A stretch of 64,000 nt of DNA from Lepidostoma basale (taxonomy: Eukaryota > Arthropoda > Insecta > Trichoptera > Lepidostomatidae). The notes below the pieces were generated by a model that worked only from the letters and a program-made list of their open reading frames with translations, was not told the DNA's origin and did not search any database. Each line of letters starts with the position of its first letter. The first letter of the stretch is position 1. Of the stretch, positions 10,680 to 22,124 are shown piece by piece. The stretch spans positions 1,178,001 through 1,242,000 of the forward strand of contig JAHDVF020001313.1 of assembly GCA_022606425.2 (NCBI GenBank), in the 5' to 3' direction. The position numbers and the translations under genes were made by a program.

Positions 10680-11645
10680 CCGAAGGGTTGCCCTAGTACA
10701 AATTTTGGGGATCGAGCCTTGCAGTAGCCGCCCCATCGGCTTGGAACAATCTCCTTTCATACCTTAGATCACGGGTCGGCAACCTTTTGTTGTAAAAGTG
10801 CCAAATGTTTTACGTGGGGACTAGTGCGGGCCACACTTGTCATTACAGTATACCTACAGTATCTGTGTACACATATACTCGTATTAGTTTTAAAAACCAA
10901 AATCAGCAAACCGTTTTTCAAACTCAGTTTGAAGTTGTTTTAATGCTATTTTCATTATATTATAATATATTGCAAAACAAAATTTATCTCAGCTTCTTCT
11001 ACTGCTTTCTTATAATTTGGAAAATGATGGAGTTTTCTTTCATCGAAATATTAGGTGGACCGGGAATTAACTTACCAGTGTCGCTTTAAAATTGATTTAA
11101 AAAGTAAATGTTTTACTTAAGTTACTTGTTAATCATTATCAATAACCTCTTCCCATCTATTTTGTAAATTTTCAATACCACTTTTACTAAAATTTAGGGA
11201 TTTATAATTAAAATATCGGATTAGGTCATTTTCAACATCGATTTACATTTCATATAACCCCACTGGTAGTTGGAAAGTTCGCTTCTTCGCTATCCCTTCG
11301 CTCCCTTTCTCGCTTCCTTTCACTCCGTTGTGCATGATATCGCCCGTCATGTGCGTTGCGGCGAGAATATGCGGGCTGCTGGTTGCCGACCCATGCCTTA
11401 GATGCATGAATGATCCGACAGATTTCAGATCTATTCTGAAAATCTATCTTTTCATATTTCATCCCAAATTAAAACCCAACATGTTTATTTTATTATCTAT
11501 TATTATGATTATTTTCTAACCGATCGCGAATAACAGATACCTACAACGTCCATATTTAGATTTTTAGATTTAAAATACGTCTTAATGCGCCTGTGAGGTG
11601 ATTAAATCACAAAAAGGGCACTTTAAAAGCTAGCATATTATTATT
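10680..11645 (+). mobile_element. LINE 3' fragment, family H, split by a hAT insertion
   Basis: Family-H sequence (TTGCCCTAGTACAAATTTTG ... TTGGAACAATCTCC) runs to 10769. It resumes at 11396 with ATGCATGAATGATCCGACAG and ends in the usual 3' UTR and TTATTATT tail near 11640. Removing 10770-11395 and one 8-bp copy restores a continuous copy. Confidence 0.8.
10770..11395. mobile_element. Non-autonomous hAT element with 8-bp target duplication
   Basis: Terminal inverted repeats CACGGGTCGGCAACC (left) and CATGGGTCGGCAACC (right end, reverse complement), 626 bp. It is flanked by CCTTAGAT at 10762-10769 and 11396-11403. An 8-bp duplication and CA...TG ends are typical of the hAT superfamily. The inner ORFs show no transposase motif, so it is non-autonomous. 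Confidence 0.85.
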
Positions 11646-11769
11646 ATTGTGTATATAATTCTTAAGCCAAATTCATTATGACTGAGGGTTGTTCTCGTTA
11701 ACTATCCACAATGTATCGTTATTTGCTCCTGTGTCCGATCATTCTCATTGAGAGGCCATTCAGTCAGGG

Positions 11770-11819
11770 ATCTTCAGTGTGGCAGTCAAAGATCTGACCA
11801 CTCTGCCACGAAAGTCGTC
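11770..11819 (-). mobile_element. tRNA-derived SINE, head fragment
   Basis: Plus-strand ACCACTCTGCCACGAAAGTC is the reverse complement of the SINE head with its box A (TGGCAGAGTGGT). The body and tail are missing. The full element is at 13649-13893. Confidence 0.6.
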
Positions 11820-12215
11820 GATTGTGTTATATATTGTGTGACAATTTTAAAACTGATTCTCTTTGCTGAATGAACTTTATTAATTTTAATCGATTAATTG
11901 AAGCATCTATCTCATTGATTAATTTATTAAATTAATTAAAAATAATAATGTTTATTTAGAAACTGAATTAATTTACAAACATGAGCCTAGCGTTCTGTTC
12001 TCTGGACTTCCACGGTGGTGGTCTAAATCACAGGAAAATAACAGGAAGATTGGCTCCTAATCCTGGGGACTTGGGTTTAAGCCTGAACACGATCCGATTC
12101 ATTTCATCGATCGGATTTATGTCCGTGATGTTATTATAGTATTTTCTATAAATAAAATAATAATAATAATGATCTCTTAAGGGAGCCGACTCCAAATATA
12201 ATAAATATGAAATGA

Positions 12216-12458
12216 TCCATTGTTTTGGCCGAAACACTGTGATACCTTAACATTTTAAACTGTTAAATTAAATAACATTGTTTTTTGTATCACAATTGCA
12301 TTTTATTTTACGCGACAGCTGTTTCATTAACCTATGTTGACATCATCAGGTGTTACCCATGATGATGTCAACATAGGTTGATGAAATAGCTGTTGCGTAA
12401 AATAAAATACAATTGTGATACAAAAAACAAAGTTATTTAATTTAACAGTTTAAAATCT
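12216..12458. repeat. Palindromic element with hammerhead-like arms (P2)
   Basis: Inverted repeat with arms from AACTGTTAAATTAAATAAC through TTGTATCACAATTG to a centre at GGTGTTACCCATGATG. It carries the block TGACATCATCAGGTGTTA and the palindrome ACAGCTGT, shared with 55428-55622 and 63441-63722. In the minus-strand arm (12311-12356) the order is CTGATGA, T, a hairpin, GAAA, CAGCTGTC, as in a hammerhead core. In the plus arm the first box is ATGATGA. Left flank CCATTGTTTTGGCCGAAAC is also conserved between copies. Confidence 0.75.
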
Positions 12459-12522
12459 GAAATGAGTAGAAGAGAACACGAAGATTATGTAATTAAAAAA
12501 TACCTATATACTTTTTGCTTAT

Positions 12523-12673
12523 TAATACGAATGAAAACGTCTGTTTTCTGGAAGCTTAATTATAATTAATATGAATGGCATGTTTCTCTTGTATAAGGCA
12601 TTATCAAATGTCATTAATTTTTCATTTCATTGATTCTTCTTCTAGAAAACAGGCATTTTCATTCGTATTAATT
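12523..12673. repeat. Fold-back repeat (AAAACGTCTGTTTT family)
   Basis: Arms ATACGAATGAAAACGTCTG and its diverged complement, ending ATTTTCATTCGTATTAATT. The centre carries GGCATTATCAAATG and GGCATGTTTC. No ORF. Related to 3045-3235 and 13370-13512. Confidence 0.65.
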
Positions 12674-12734
12674 ATTCAATATGTAGTTTTACATCATTGT
12701 TCAAGAAACAAGAAATACTTTTTTGTTTAAATTT

Positions 12735-12872
12735 TTAATTGTATCTCAATAGAGACGAAGAAACAAACTGGAAACTGAATATGGATGATCAAGGTGTTTA
12801 CAGGACTTATGACCTGTCATTGGTTGGGTTAAGCGCACGCTTTATGTAATTACAACATTCCCCATTCCACCA
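12735..12872. repeat. Dispersed repeat, inverted partner at 1101-1237
   Basis: Starts ATTGTATCTCAATAGAGACG and ends near ACATTCCCCATTCCACC, the reverse complement of 1101-1237. See the entry there. Confidence 0.7.
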
Positions 12873-13369
12873 TTGTTATTATGATCATGTATGATACATT
12901 TTTGGAATTTTATTTAGATAAAGTTTAAGTTAATTGTTCCCGACTTCAATGGATATAAATACAAAAAAAAACAGTCTTTGTTTGCAAAACAAAGTAATAA
13001 AACATAAATCTATTGGTTAATCTTTTGAGTTTTATAATACGTGTTTAAAATTAACTGTTAACGTCATTTCTCTGACAATCTATTTTAAATCATACTTCAT
13101 CTCTTCGGAGATGCTGTTACATTAGGTTATGGATTATGATTTTTTCAGCAGAATGGTTTGTCATCTGAACATTTAAGTAACCAAGTACCTCTCAGTAAAC
13201 AACCATTGGGCTACTGATCTAAAAATCTTGTCAACGGTGTAAATACAGTCCTCAGCATTTATTTTGAATGGATGCAGGATACGTTCAAAAATAAAAACCA
13301 CTGAAATAAAATTAGTTGAGATTTACTCTTTGTTTCTTGAACAATGATCTAAAACTCCATATTAAATAA

Positions 13370-13512
13370 TTAATACGAATGAAAACGTCTGTTTTATAAA
13401 AGATTTATTACAATTTATGCGAATGTCATGTTTCGCCTTTTAATGGCATTTGATAATGTCTTAGAAACGCGAAACATATTCCCATAAAACTTATCTTCTT
13501 CGTATTAATAAA
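13370..13512. repeat. Fold-back repeat (AAAACGTCTGTTTT family)
   Basis: Arms from TTAATACGAATGAAAACG to CTTCGTATTAATAA. The inner block CATTTGATAATGTC ... GCGAAACAT resembles a hammerhead layout but lacks the conserved first box and the GUC site. Confidence 0.6.
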
Positions 13513-14145
13513 AAACTAACTAAATAACTAACCATCACGCCGTCTCACCGAATGGGTAGGCAGAAAGACTGGAGAGTACACACTTTTCTTTTCTGACATA
13601 TTTCTCTCTTCCTCAATATTCATACATCGTGTCATGCACGCGCGTTGATTTTTTTTTTTTTTATGTATACAACAGGTCGTTTGAACCCAATTACTGTGTA
13701 CAATTTATTTTTTAGCTATTATATTGAATCTCGTGACATGTGATAGGTAGCCAATCTATCGCCATTTTATTGTCACGGGAATTCTACACCAGACCAAAGA
13801 CAGTGTAACAATCACACTGCCACCGCCGGGAATCGAACCCGGGACCTTCTGTATGGAAGTCAGAGCTCTTACCACTCTGCCACGAAGGTCGTCACATTTC
13901 TCTGACTCCTCACATGGCCGACATTCAATATTTGATTTATTTGATCGTGCCACGTTTTCCTCGGTCTTCCTCTATTTCTGGTTCCATTTACATCGTTAAC
14001 ATATATATATTTTTACAATTCTTTCTTCATTCATTCTTTCCATATGTCTAAACCATCTTAATCCTTTCATTACTTTGTTCATAACACCATCATTCACATC
14101 GCATTCACTTCTTATATTTTCATTCGACACTCTATCATATGGACG
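13508..14145 (-). mobile_element. LINE fragment, family A, interrupted by a SINE
   Basis: The plus-strand left end is the (CTAA)n tail and CCATCACGCCGTC. Sequence then follows the family-A ORF in reverse up to TTCGACACTCTATCATATGG. A SINE occupies 13649-13893; the LINE text continues on both sides (GCGTTGATT and ATTTCTCTGACTCC). Confidence 0.8.
13649..13893 (-). mobile_element. tRNA-derived SINE with poly(A) end
   Basis: On the minus strand the element begins GACGACCTTCGTGGCAGAG, with box A TGGCAGAGTGG (13872-13882) and box B GGTTCGATTCC (13829-13839). These form an RNA polymerase III internal promoter of tRNA origin. A tRNA-unrelated body follows (CAGTGTGATTGTTACACTG, CACATGTCACGAGATTC), ending in poly(A), seen as a plus-strand T run at 13649-13662. 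Copies are at 50177-50435 and 59390-59569, with fragments at 11770 and 18247. It lacks a complete cloverleaf and is not a functional tRNA gene. Confidence 0.85.
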
Positions 14146-14377
14146 TATTAATAAATAAATATATATTGAGAGTTAAAAAAAGTTTTGTTATATTATGTTT
14201 CTTTTTATTTTCGTTCTAAACAACCAGTAATTACAGTTAAATGCGAACAAAAACACAAAGTAAACTATTAAATAATAATAATTAAAAGTAAATAATAATA
14301 ATAATAAAGTTATTATGCTTTGGTCTAACGGATATTTTTGTTTTCCGCTTGAAAATTGTGTATTTATTGAAAATATT

Positions 14378-14735
14378 TTAAGGCCGAAAAGTAATATGAA
14401 GGTGGATGAAAGTAAAATAAATACATTATAAATGAGATCTCTAAAATAGTGTAATAATGATAGAGTGTCATATGCAAATATAAGAAGTGCATGAGATGCG
14501 AATGGAAAAGGACATTACGATGGTTTGGACACATGGTAAGAATGAATGAAGGCGGAATTAGAAATAGAGGAAGGCTGAAGAAAACAAGGCACGATCAAAT
14601 CAATCAAACATTAATTGTGCATGACACGATGTACGAATGTAGAGGAAACGAGAGAAGTATGTCAGAACAGAATAATGTGTCAGTTCATTCTTCCTGCCAA
14701 CGGCGTGATGGTTAGTTAGTTAGTTAGTTAGAGGA
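14378..14735 (+). mobile_element. LINE 3' fragment, family A
   Basis: Decayed copy from the KKDESRINAVEMRSL region onwards (frameshifted), with WFGHMVRM and a gap before the end. It terminates CGGCGTGATGG and (TTAG)n. Confidence 0.75.
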
Positions 14736-15188
14736 AGTTTTGAAGTTAGCTGTTATCAAATAATAATTAATAAACGAATAGTGAGAGGCTTTCATTGGGA
14801 TCGATATCTTTATAAATGAAATCCTATCTGCACACCCAAGATGAAGCGTGTCTTGAATCGTTGCGGAGTTGGGCTCGTATTCTAGGTATTTCAGTACCTA
14901 TGTATTTGTTTTCCATAATACGAACTTATTGTGTTTGAAGATTTATGTTGCTTACTGTTGTTGCCATGGTAAAGTGCAGATGGTCTTCTCTCTGCTCTCT
15001 GAGATGAGACATGCTGTATCCAGATGAGGGCCACATGTACCACGACACAGGGTGTTTATGATCACACTATCCTCGAATAATATTAATAAATGTTTTTTTT
15101 CCTTCATAATTATTAAAACAATTTATTTTAATTATATACCAAATATGTATGGGTTTAGAAAAAAACGTCGTCGAAGTAGACTCATAAC

Positions 15189-16165
15189 TAGCGACACGCA
15201 CGCTCGTTGAATTTTATACTTCAAATATGGACGCCTTTTAGTAATTAAATGATTTGGTCATGTCATGCTTTCCTTTTCGTTTCCCTGGAAGTCTCACAGA
15301 TTTATCCTAATACACTTCTCTAGCTTCCTCTACATTTATACAGCGAGTCATATACGTAGTCTATTCTTCCGATTTTTAATCCGGCCGACCTTTAAAAATT
15401 GATTAATTTAGTCATGCCATGTATTCCTCTTCTTCTTCTTCTTCTTCCTCTGCCTATTCCCGTCCACTCCTGGACAAAGGCCTCCTCCATTTGCTTCCAT
15501 GTCATTCTGTCCTGTGCAGACTGCATCTAGGTTATTCCAACGTGTCTGTTCAGATCATCCTTCCACCGTAGTTGCGGTCGCCCTGCATTTCTCCAAGTCA
15601 GCAGTCTTCTTGTCTACTTTTCATCTGAGCTTTTGGCTACGTGATCTGCCCATTGCCATTTTAGAGTCGCCACCCGGTGGATGATGTCAGTGACCTTTGT
15701 TTTTTCTCTCACCGTATCGTTTCTGACTATGTCTCTTAGGCTTATTCCTAACATGGCTCTTTCCATGGCTCTTTTTTGGGTTACTCGTAGTTTCTCGGCA
15801 TTTTGTTTGGACAATGTAAGAGTTTCAATACCATAAGTACCAACCGGCAGAACGCATGTATTCCTCAGTATTTCTCAACTCCGTACCAATCACATCGTTA
15901 ATATAAAATTTCTTAAACATTATTTCTTTTTCCATGCGTTTCAAGTCCAATTCTCTCTTTGAGTCTTTTATAATAATTTCTTCCGCTCTAAATCCCTTCC
16001 TGACCATCAGTATTTGAATTCCTGTCATTCTCTCTGGGATGTCAACCTCTACCGCATTTATTCTGCTCTCATCCTTCTTCTGCAAGTTCGATGCTTCGCT
16101 GGAATAAGGGTTGGAATCAGAAGTCTAGTGTGAATGGCTACTTTCGCTTTCATTGATAAGTCTTT
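15189..16165 (-). mobile_element. LINE family A copy, interrupted by family B
   Basis: Plus-strand pieces 15189-15429 and about 15843-16165 are family-A ORF sequence in reverse (NRRACM, GRPRKTW, KKDESRINAVE regions). They are heavily diverged. Between them lies a family-B insertion. The word CATGTATTCCTC at both junctions (near 15418 and 15857) is its target duplication. Confidence 0.65.
15430..15842 (-). mobile_element. LINE 3' fragment, family B (RTE-like), nested in family A
   Basis: On the minus strand it encodes QKRAMERAMLGISLRD and LKWQWADHVAKSSD. The 3' end reads GGAGGAGGCCTTTGTCCAGG then (GAA)n, seen as plus-strand CTTCTTCTTCTT. Truncated at its 5' side; the flanking 12-bp duplication is given in the host entry. 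Confidence 0.75.
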
Positions 16166-16339
16166 AATTAATTTAAAATATTTAGTTAACGAATTTTATT
16201 CTAAAACCGACCTGTTACGGTAACTGCTATCGTCTGGTGTCTGGTGGTGGTATCAATTATGTATATTTTTTATTGATATAAACAACGAAATTTAATGTGT
16301 ATTGCCAAATAAATATTATCCACGATATTTATATTATAC

Positions 16340-16745
16340 ACGACAAAAAGTTGAGAGTAGAATAAATGCGGTAAAAATGAGATCTCTTAGAAGGTTCTGT
16401 ATATGAAAGAGTGTCAAATGCAAATATAAGAAGATAATGGAGTGCGAATGAAAGTGTTATGAACAAAATAATGAATGTCATTATGATGGTGTGGACACAT
16501 GGAAAGAATAAATGAAGAAATTATATGTTAACGATGTAAACGGAACAATAAATATAGGAAGTCTGTGGAAAACGTGGCACGATCAAATCTTAAATGTAGG
16601 CCACGCGGAAAGTCTGAGAAATAGATGGGCATGCATGATACGATGAAGTTGAGAAAGCGAGAGAAGTATACAAGGAAAGAACAGGGTGGCGATCCATTAT
16701 TTCGGCTTACTCCTACAGGAGATGGCGGGATGGTTAGTTAGTTTA
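16340..16745 (+). mobile_element. LINE 3' fragment, family A
   Basis: Diverged copy starting in the ESRINAVEMRSLRR region, with multiple frameshifts. It ends GGCGGGATGG then TTAGTTAGTTT. Confidence 0.7.
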
Positions 16746-17134
16746 ATATTAAGGACAACACGTTATATTGGGAAGCTCGATCGCTATCACCCAGTTACCG
16801 AGAAGTCTCAAGTGACACGTGCAAAAAGGTTCTAGAAGAGATCTTAAACAACCGAGTGATGTTGTTTTTAAATTTAGCAATAACTACTATATTTCCAAAC
16901 GTAACTTAGCTATATATTAATGAAAACGTAATATTTTAGATTTTGTATTGTTTAATAAATCCCTAGCATTGTGAAATATGTTATTCCCGTAAAACAAACA
17001 AAAAATCAGAAGTATGTATCATATTATATACGGAACATGAAGTTTTACACCATTGTTCTAGAAACAATTAATAACTATTACCTATATATTCAATGATCAT
17101 AAAATATATTTTTTATATAAACTTTGTACTTAAT

Positions 17135-17634
17135 GGTGTTCTTGTGCCGATCCTTATGTATGGAAGCGAAGCATGGAACTGGCAAAAGAAGGATGAAAGT
17201 AGAATAAATGCAGTAGAAATGAGAACTCTTAGACGAATGTGTGGATACTCTGTGTATGATAGAGTGTCGAATGAAAATATAAGAAGTGAATGCGGTGTGA
17301 ATGATGGTGTTATGAACAAAATAATGAATGGATCATTAAGAATGTTAGGACATATGGAAAGAATTAATGAAGAAAGAATGGTAAAAAAATTATATGTTAA
17401 CGATGTAAATGGAACCAGAATTAGAGGAAGACCGAAGAAAACGTGGCACGATCAAATAAATCAAATATTGAATGTCGGCTATTTGAGGAGTCAGAAAAAT
17501 CGACGCGCGTGCATGACACGATGTATGAATGTTGAGAAAACGAGAGAAATGTGTCAGGAAAAAAAAAGTGTGGCAGTCTATTCTTTCTGTCTATCCCTTC
17601 GGGGAGACGGCGTGATGGTTAGTTAGTTAGTTAG
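17135..17634 (+). mobile_element. LINE 3' fragment, family A, with target duplication
   Basis: Long open frame from GVLVPILMYGSEAWNWQKKD through LRRMCGYSVYDR, LGHMERI, GRPKKTWHDQI and NRRACMTRCM. It ends GGCGTGATGG and (TTAG)n. TTGTACTTAAT at 17124-17134 and 17635-17645 is an 11-bp target duplication, so this is a complete 5'-truncated insertion. Confidence 0.9.
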
Positions 17635-17689
17635 TTGTACTTAATACTATAGTAATTGGATATTAACGATTTTTTATTAATTAAAACAC

Positions 17690-18246
17690 CAGTATGGCTC
17701 GGTGATATGGAGCCCCCACGAGGCGAGATACTCGCTCATGTTAGAGAGGGTTCAGAAAAGATTTCTGAGATATCTCTACATGAGGGAGTTTGGTAGCTAT
17801 CCGTGGCTCTATTCCACTGCATTCCTCTTGGGCATGCTGGGGACCAATAGCTTACAGATAAGAAGGGATGGGTGCACACTTACCCATTTCTTCAGACTTA
17901 TCAGGGGATTCTTTGAGAATTCCGTCATCTTGGAGGCTATCCATCTTTATGTTCCGGATGTTTATCTTCGACAGCGTCAGCACAGACTGTTTTATCTCCC
18001 AGCATGCAGAACCAATCTGCCTCTGATCGCTTCGGAGATCGAGGTCTTTCATATTCGTGAAAGTACGTTCAGAAGACAAATACTCTTGACTTTGGAGAGT
18101 ATCTTGTATTCCTAATGTTGAACCATCTCTCATGCGTTCCTGGTATTATATATTTATTATATTTTACCTGTTCTCAATAGATGTCTTAAACTATAAAACA
18201 TGTTTGTAATATCTATTGAGAAAATAAACTGATTTGATTTGATTTG
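17690..18246 (+). mobile_element. LINE C-terminal fragment, I/Jockey-like (family G)
   Basis: Frame 17702-18115 encodes IWSPHEARYSLMLERVQKRF, which matches the 'VWSPxxxxxxxxIExVQKRF' block after the RT domain of I- and Jockey-type elements. It continues with RRDGCTLTHFFRLIRG and ends LTLESILYS. The 3' UTR ends AATAAACTGATTTGATTTG, a GATTT repeat tail. A second remnant with CRTNLP lies at 60410-60690. Confidence 0.75.
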
Positions 18247-18320
18247 ATTCCCGGTGATGGCAGTGTGATGGCCACACTGTATTTTCTGTGGTATAGAAGT
18301 CACGTAACAATAAAAAAATA
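18247..18320 (+). mobile_element. SINE body fragment
   Basis: ATTCCCGGTGATGGCAGTGT onwards is the box-B end and body of the tRNA-derived SINE, in the opposite orientation to the other copies. It joins directly to the GATTT tail of the preceding LINE. Confidence 0.55.
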
Positions 18321-18329
18321 TAATATGAA

Positions 18330-19380
18330 AACAAACTCAGCAGTTAAACAATTGCATGAATGTATCCTGGAGAACATATCAAAACTAACAAAGGATCATA
18401 AACAAACTTCTATCTAAATGCACCGAAATGATAAATCAGATCCACATCATGACGATAAAGCTGGCGGAGTGCCGAAAATCGAGTCCTAAAATCCTTCATG
18501 CAACACATGACTGCTGAGGTAAGGCCTAAAGGTCAAGAAGTGATTGTCGTGGAGCCGAAGGAACCAGACACCACAAAAACGATTGAAAGAATTGAATTTG
18601 GCTTCGATCCAATAAACTCAGGTATAATTTTGATAATAGGTTCAAAACAGGAAAGGTTATTCTTCTTCTTTCGTGCCGTGCCAGGTCCCCCAACGTTGGC
18701 GATCACTACAGCAAAGGCATCTTTATCCTGCGCCACTTAGACAGGTTCTGAACTCTTGTGATTCCTGTCCATTCTTTGATGTTCTGCAGCCAGGAGAGCT
18801 GCCTTCCACCAGCACCCCGACGTCCCTCTACTTTACCCATTAATAACAGTCGAAGGAGGTGGTATTTTTCTCCCCTTAACACATGACCCAAATATGAGAC
18901 CTTTCTAATTTTCTATCGGTCCAAGGTATACGGAGCATTCTGCGGTATATCCACATTTTGAACGCTTCCAACCGGTTCATTACATTCATTTTTAGAGCCC
19001 AGGTTTCGCAGCCATATAGTAGAACAGACCATATATAACATTTAATCGTTCTTTGTCAGAGTTTCGAGTAAAGATTATCGTTGCAAAAGAATGTTCTTCT
19101 TTTATTAAATGTAGCTCGTGCAACATTAATTCTGCATTTTATTTCAATGTCCGGGTCAAGCGCTTTAGTGATAATGCTGCCAAGGTATTTAAATAGGAAA
19201 GGTTATAAAATAATGAAAAAACAAAGATAGATATAGAGTGAATGATGCAATACGAACGCGAATAGGAGATTAGTACAATACAAAAGTTCCAGTAGAGCGA
19301 TTGTCAAGGGTCAAAATAGTGAATGTTACAGCCAATTTCACCGATGATGAAGTAATTGAGAAAATTAATTACTAATTTCG
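18330..19380 (+). mobile_element. Old element interrupted by LINE family C
   Basis: Flanks 18330-18660 and 19195-19380 look like broken coding sequence (VEPKEPDTTKTIERIEFGF; unrecognised, perhaps a LINE ORF1). At 18661-19194 a family-C LINE fragment is inserted in minus orientation. AGGAAAGGTTAT at 18648-18660 and 19195-19206 marks the target duplication. The inserted piece encodes GHVLRGEKYHLLRLLLMGKV and GGRQLSWLQNIKEWTG on the minus strand and ends in a GAAGAAGAA tail. Family C recurs at 52330-52500. Confidence 0.65.
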
Positions 19381-19404
19381 ATATTTTAACAAATTATAAT
19401 AAAA

Positions 19405-20130
19405 TACTTACCTACTTACTTCCGATGGCCAACAACTCTTGAAGAGTTTTAGCCTCCTTGGTGATTTTCCGCCAAGCTCCTCGATCCTGTGCCCTTTTAG
19501 TAGTCCGATTCGCCCAACCTAGCCAGATCAGCCATTAGGCGCTGATTCGGCCTTCCTAGAGGTTTTACTCCAGTCAGTCTAGACGCGTACAGGGTTTTGA
19601 TTGCTCTGGTCTCTTGGGCTCGGCATACGTACCCATTCCATGCTCGTTATAAAGGGCTGCTGGGTTTAGGTTAGTTTTTAAAGGGATTCTATGTTGTTCT
19701 TTACGAGTCACTGTCCACGATTCTGAACCATATGTCACCACTGGCTTGATGATGGTGTTATATTTATAACACCATCATCGCAGCTTGGTGTTTCTGGATA
19801 GAAGCTTGGATTTTAGGAACGTCCTCAAGGGGGCTACAACTCTTTTTGAACTCTGTGTTCTAACTCCGCGTGCATATCGTTGGCTTCCGTCATGACCGTA
19901 CCGAGTTAAGTGAATTATCTGACTTGCTCAGTTTTATCTACCTCCATGCAAATATCTCTCAGTGGTGAGGCTAGGCCATTATTACTCCTGGAAACAATCA
20001 TCCACTTGGTTTAATGTGCATTGACCTGCAAACCAATTAGGGCTGCTGTATCCTTTATTATTCTATTAAATCATCTGTACTATTACCAGTCAACACCAAA
20101 TCGTCCGCATATCCAAAAACTTATAATTAA
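19405..20130 (-). mobile_element. LINE fragment, family F
   Basis: Plus-strand text such as TTCGCCCAACCTAGCC, AGACGCGTACAGGG and ACGATTCTGAACCATATGTC reads on the minus strand as frameshifted post-RT sequence (YGSESWTV-like). No intact frame remains. Assigned by resemblance to the other LINE tails only. Confidence 0.45.
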
Positions 20131-20335
20131 ATAATGAACATAAAATCCGTTTTTTCATATTGTAGGGCTCCGTAAAATATTTAGTGTTTCAAAAGGGTTC
20201 TGTCGCCAAAAAAGTTTGAGAAACGCTGGTGTAGATGGTTCAAACAAGAGGTAGCTGTTATTATAATATACGACCACAACGAATCGATTTTTTCTTAAGG
20301 TTTTCAGAAATATATATTTGTAGCGATATACCTAT

Positions 20336-20876
20336 TAGGACGAAACAATTTCGAAAAAGAAGCCAACCGAAGAATTCAGTTGGGTTGGGCGGCCTTTGGA
20401 AAATTACGTCATGTTCTCACTTCTAAAATACCACAATGCCTCAAGACTAAAGTCTTCAACCAGTGCGTCTTGCCAGTCATGACGTACGGAGCCGAGACGT
20501 GGACACTGACAAAAGGTCTAGTCTACAGATTCAAGGTCGCCCAGCGCGCCATGGAAAGAGCCATGCTTGGAATAACCTTGAGGGACAGATTTAGAAACGA
20601 ATTTATTCGACAACAAACCATGGTGACTGAGGTGGCTCTGCGGATAGGCGGGCTGAAGTGGCGGTGGGGTGGCCATATCTGTCGGAGAACCGACAGCCGA
20701 TGGGGAAGACGGGTTCTGGAGTGGAGACCGCGTACAGGATTCCGTAGAGTTGGACGTCCCCCTGCCCGCTGGACCGACGATCTGGAGAGGGATGGGAGCG
20801 GTAAGGGATAGGGGGCGGTGGCGTGCTTTGGGAGAAGCCTACGTTCAGCAGTGGATGACAGACGGCTGATGATGAT
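20336..20876 (+). mobile_element. LINE 3' fragment, family B (RTE-like), with target duplication
   Basis: Encodes IQLGWAAFGKLRHVLTSKIP, QCVLPVMTYGAETWTLTKGL, QRAMERAMLGITLRDR, LKWRWGGHICR, RRVLEWRPRTGFR and RPPARWTDDL, then ends in a (TGA)n tail. This C-terminal sequence is typical of RTE-type 'endonuclease-reverse transcriptase' genes of Lepidoptera. GATATACCTAT at 20325-20335 and 20877-20887 is the target duplication. Confidence 0.9.
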
Positions 20877-21464
20877 GATATACCTATGCACGATATATAG
20901 AATCAAAAATTGTAGCGATATACCTAATTTGTCTAATACTTGTACTATGCAAGTGTATTTCTACGATTATAAAAAAAATAGTTCTACCGTTTTATACTAT
21001 GCATCGTTGTGCCTCCCCCTTTCCAAGAAAAAATATAATTAAAAGGATGTTACCGCGTCACATTCATCCGGTTTCCATACCCTCGGGACAAGAAGTCGCC
21101 ATTGTTTATTTTTATTTTTATGATTGATTCTAAAATACGACTCTCTACGTTCATTAATTCCTGCATGGACCTACATCGTGGGGAAACCGACTACAAGTAC
21201 TGGATGTACCAATGGGATTATGGGATTAAGCAAATATGATTTTTTTATGCGTTTAAAGTTTAAAAATATTTATTATCATTTTATATGACAATTTACAAGC
21301 AGCGACATCTATTATTAAATACAAGAAACATTCATACAAATCGTAGTAACTTTACATTATTTCTAACAGATGTCATTAAACAAAAGTTTTTAAAATTATA
21401 TTTAAACAAAAACAAAACGTGATATGCAGATATTTCGTTAGTTTGAGTAAATAAAAAACAGCAA

Positions 21465-21550
21465 AGCGTTTGATTCTCACTACATTTGATAATGCATTAG
21501 CAAGGTGAAACACGCCATTCAAACAAAATATAATAATTCTTCTAGGAAAT
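21465..21550. repeat. Partial fold-back repeat (AAAACGTCTGTTTT family)
   Basis: Contains CATTTGATAATGCATTAGC and GTGAAACACGCCATTC, the inner arm of the fold-back family seen at 12523 and 13370. The other arm is not clear. Confidence 0.4.
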
Positions 21551-21754
21551 CTGGAAAAATTATTAAATATTTTTTTTTATTAACCTGTCTGGTAGTTTTT
21601 TTGTGCTAAAAAAATAATAAAAAATTCAATGCCAGATCATAGCATATGAAATTACAATACATTTTTACTTAGGAATTGCTATAAAAAATCTATGTAAGGT
21701 GATTTCTAGGGGAAAAATAAATATTTTTTCATAAATAGTCCACCACCAGTAAAG

Positions 21755-22030
21755 GAATGTAGAGCAGAAGAAAGTATCGTGACCAACATTTTGAAATGAT
21801 CACTTTGTTGGTTTGGACATATGGAACGCATGGATGATGATTATGTGAATGGATTACAGAGTTGTGGCAGACCTACGAAAACTTGGCATGATCAATTTTT
21901 AATGTCGGTCACGTTACAAGTCGGAAGAATCAATGTGCGTGTATGGCTCGCTGTATGAATGTGGAAGAGGTTAGAAAGTTGCCAGGATCGAGTAGTGTGA
22001 AAATGGCATGATGGTTTTTTGTTGTTGTGA
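21755..22030 (+). mobile_element. LINE 3' fragment, family A
   Basis: Frameshifted copy: WFGHMERM, GRPTKTWHDQ and CMARCMNVEEV can be traced in pieces. It ends GGCATGATGG followed by TTTTTTGTTGTTG. The tail is TTG-type, like the copy ending at 8853. Confidence 0.75.
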
Positions 22031-22124
22031 ACAAATCATCAAAACATTTAGTTTCTCTTGATTTATCAAATATGTGTCCTTGCGATGTCTAGAAGATTAT
22101 GAATAAAAAAAAATGATAGAATAC

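Noticed and set aside
13405..13495. Hammerhead core in the AAAACGTCTGTTTT fold-back family
   Set aside because: The layout is similar (TTGATAA, T, hairpin, GAAAC), but two invariant positions of the first box differ and there is no GUC site in any copy.
20163..20232. hAT right end (TTTGAGAAACGCTGG-like)
   Set aside because: Resembles a hAT terminus, but no matching left end or target duplication could be found, so it was not annotated.
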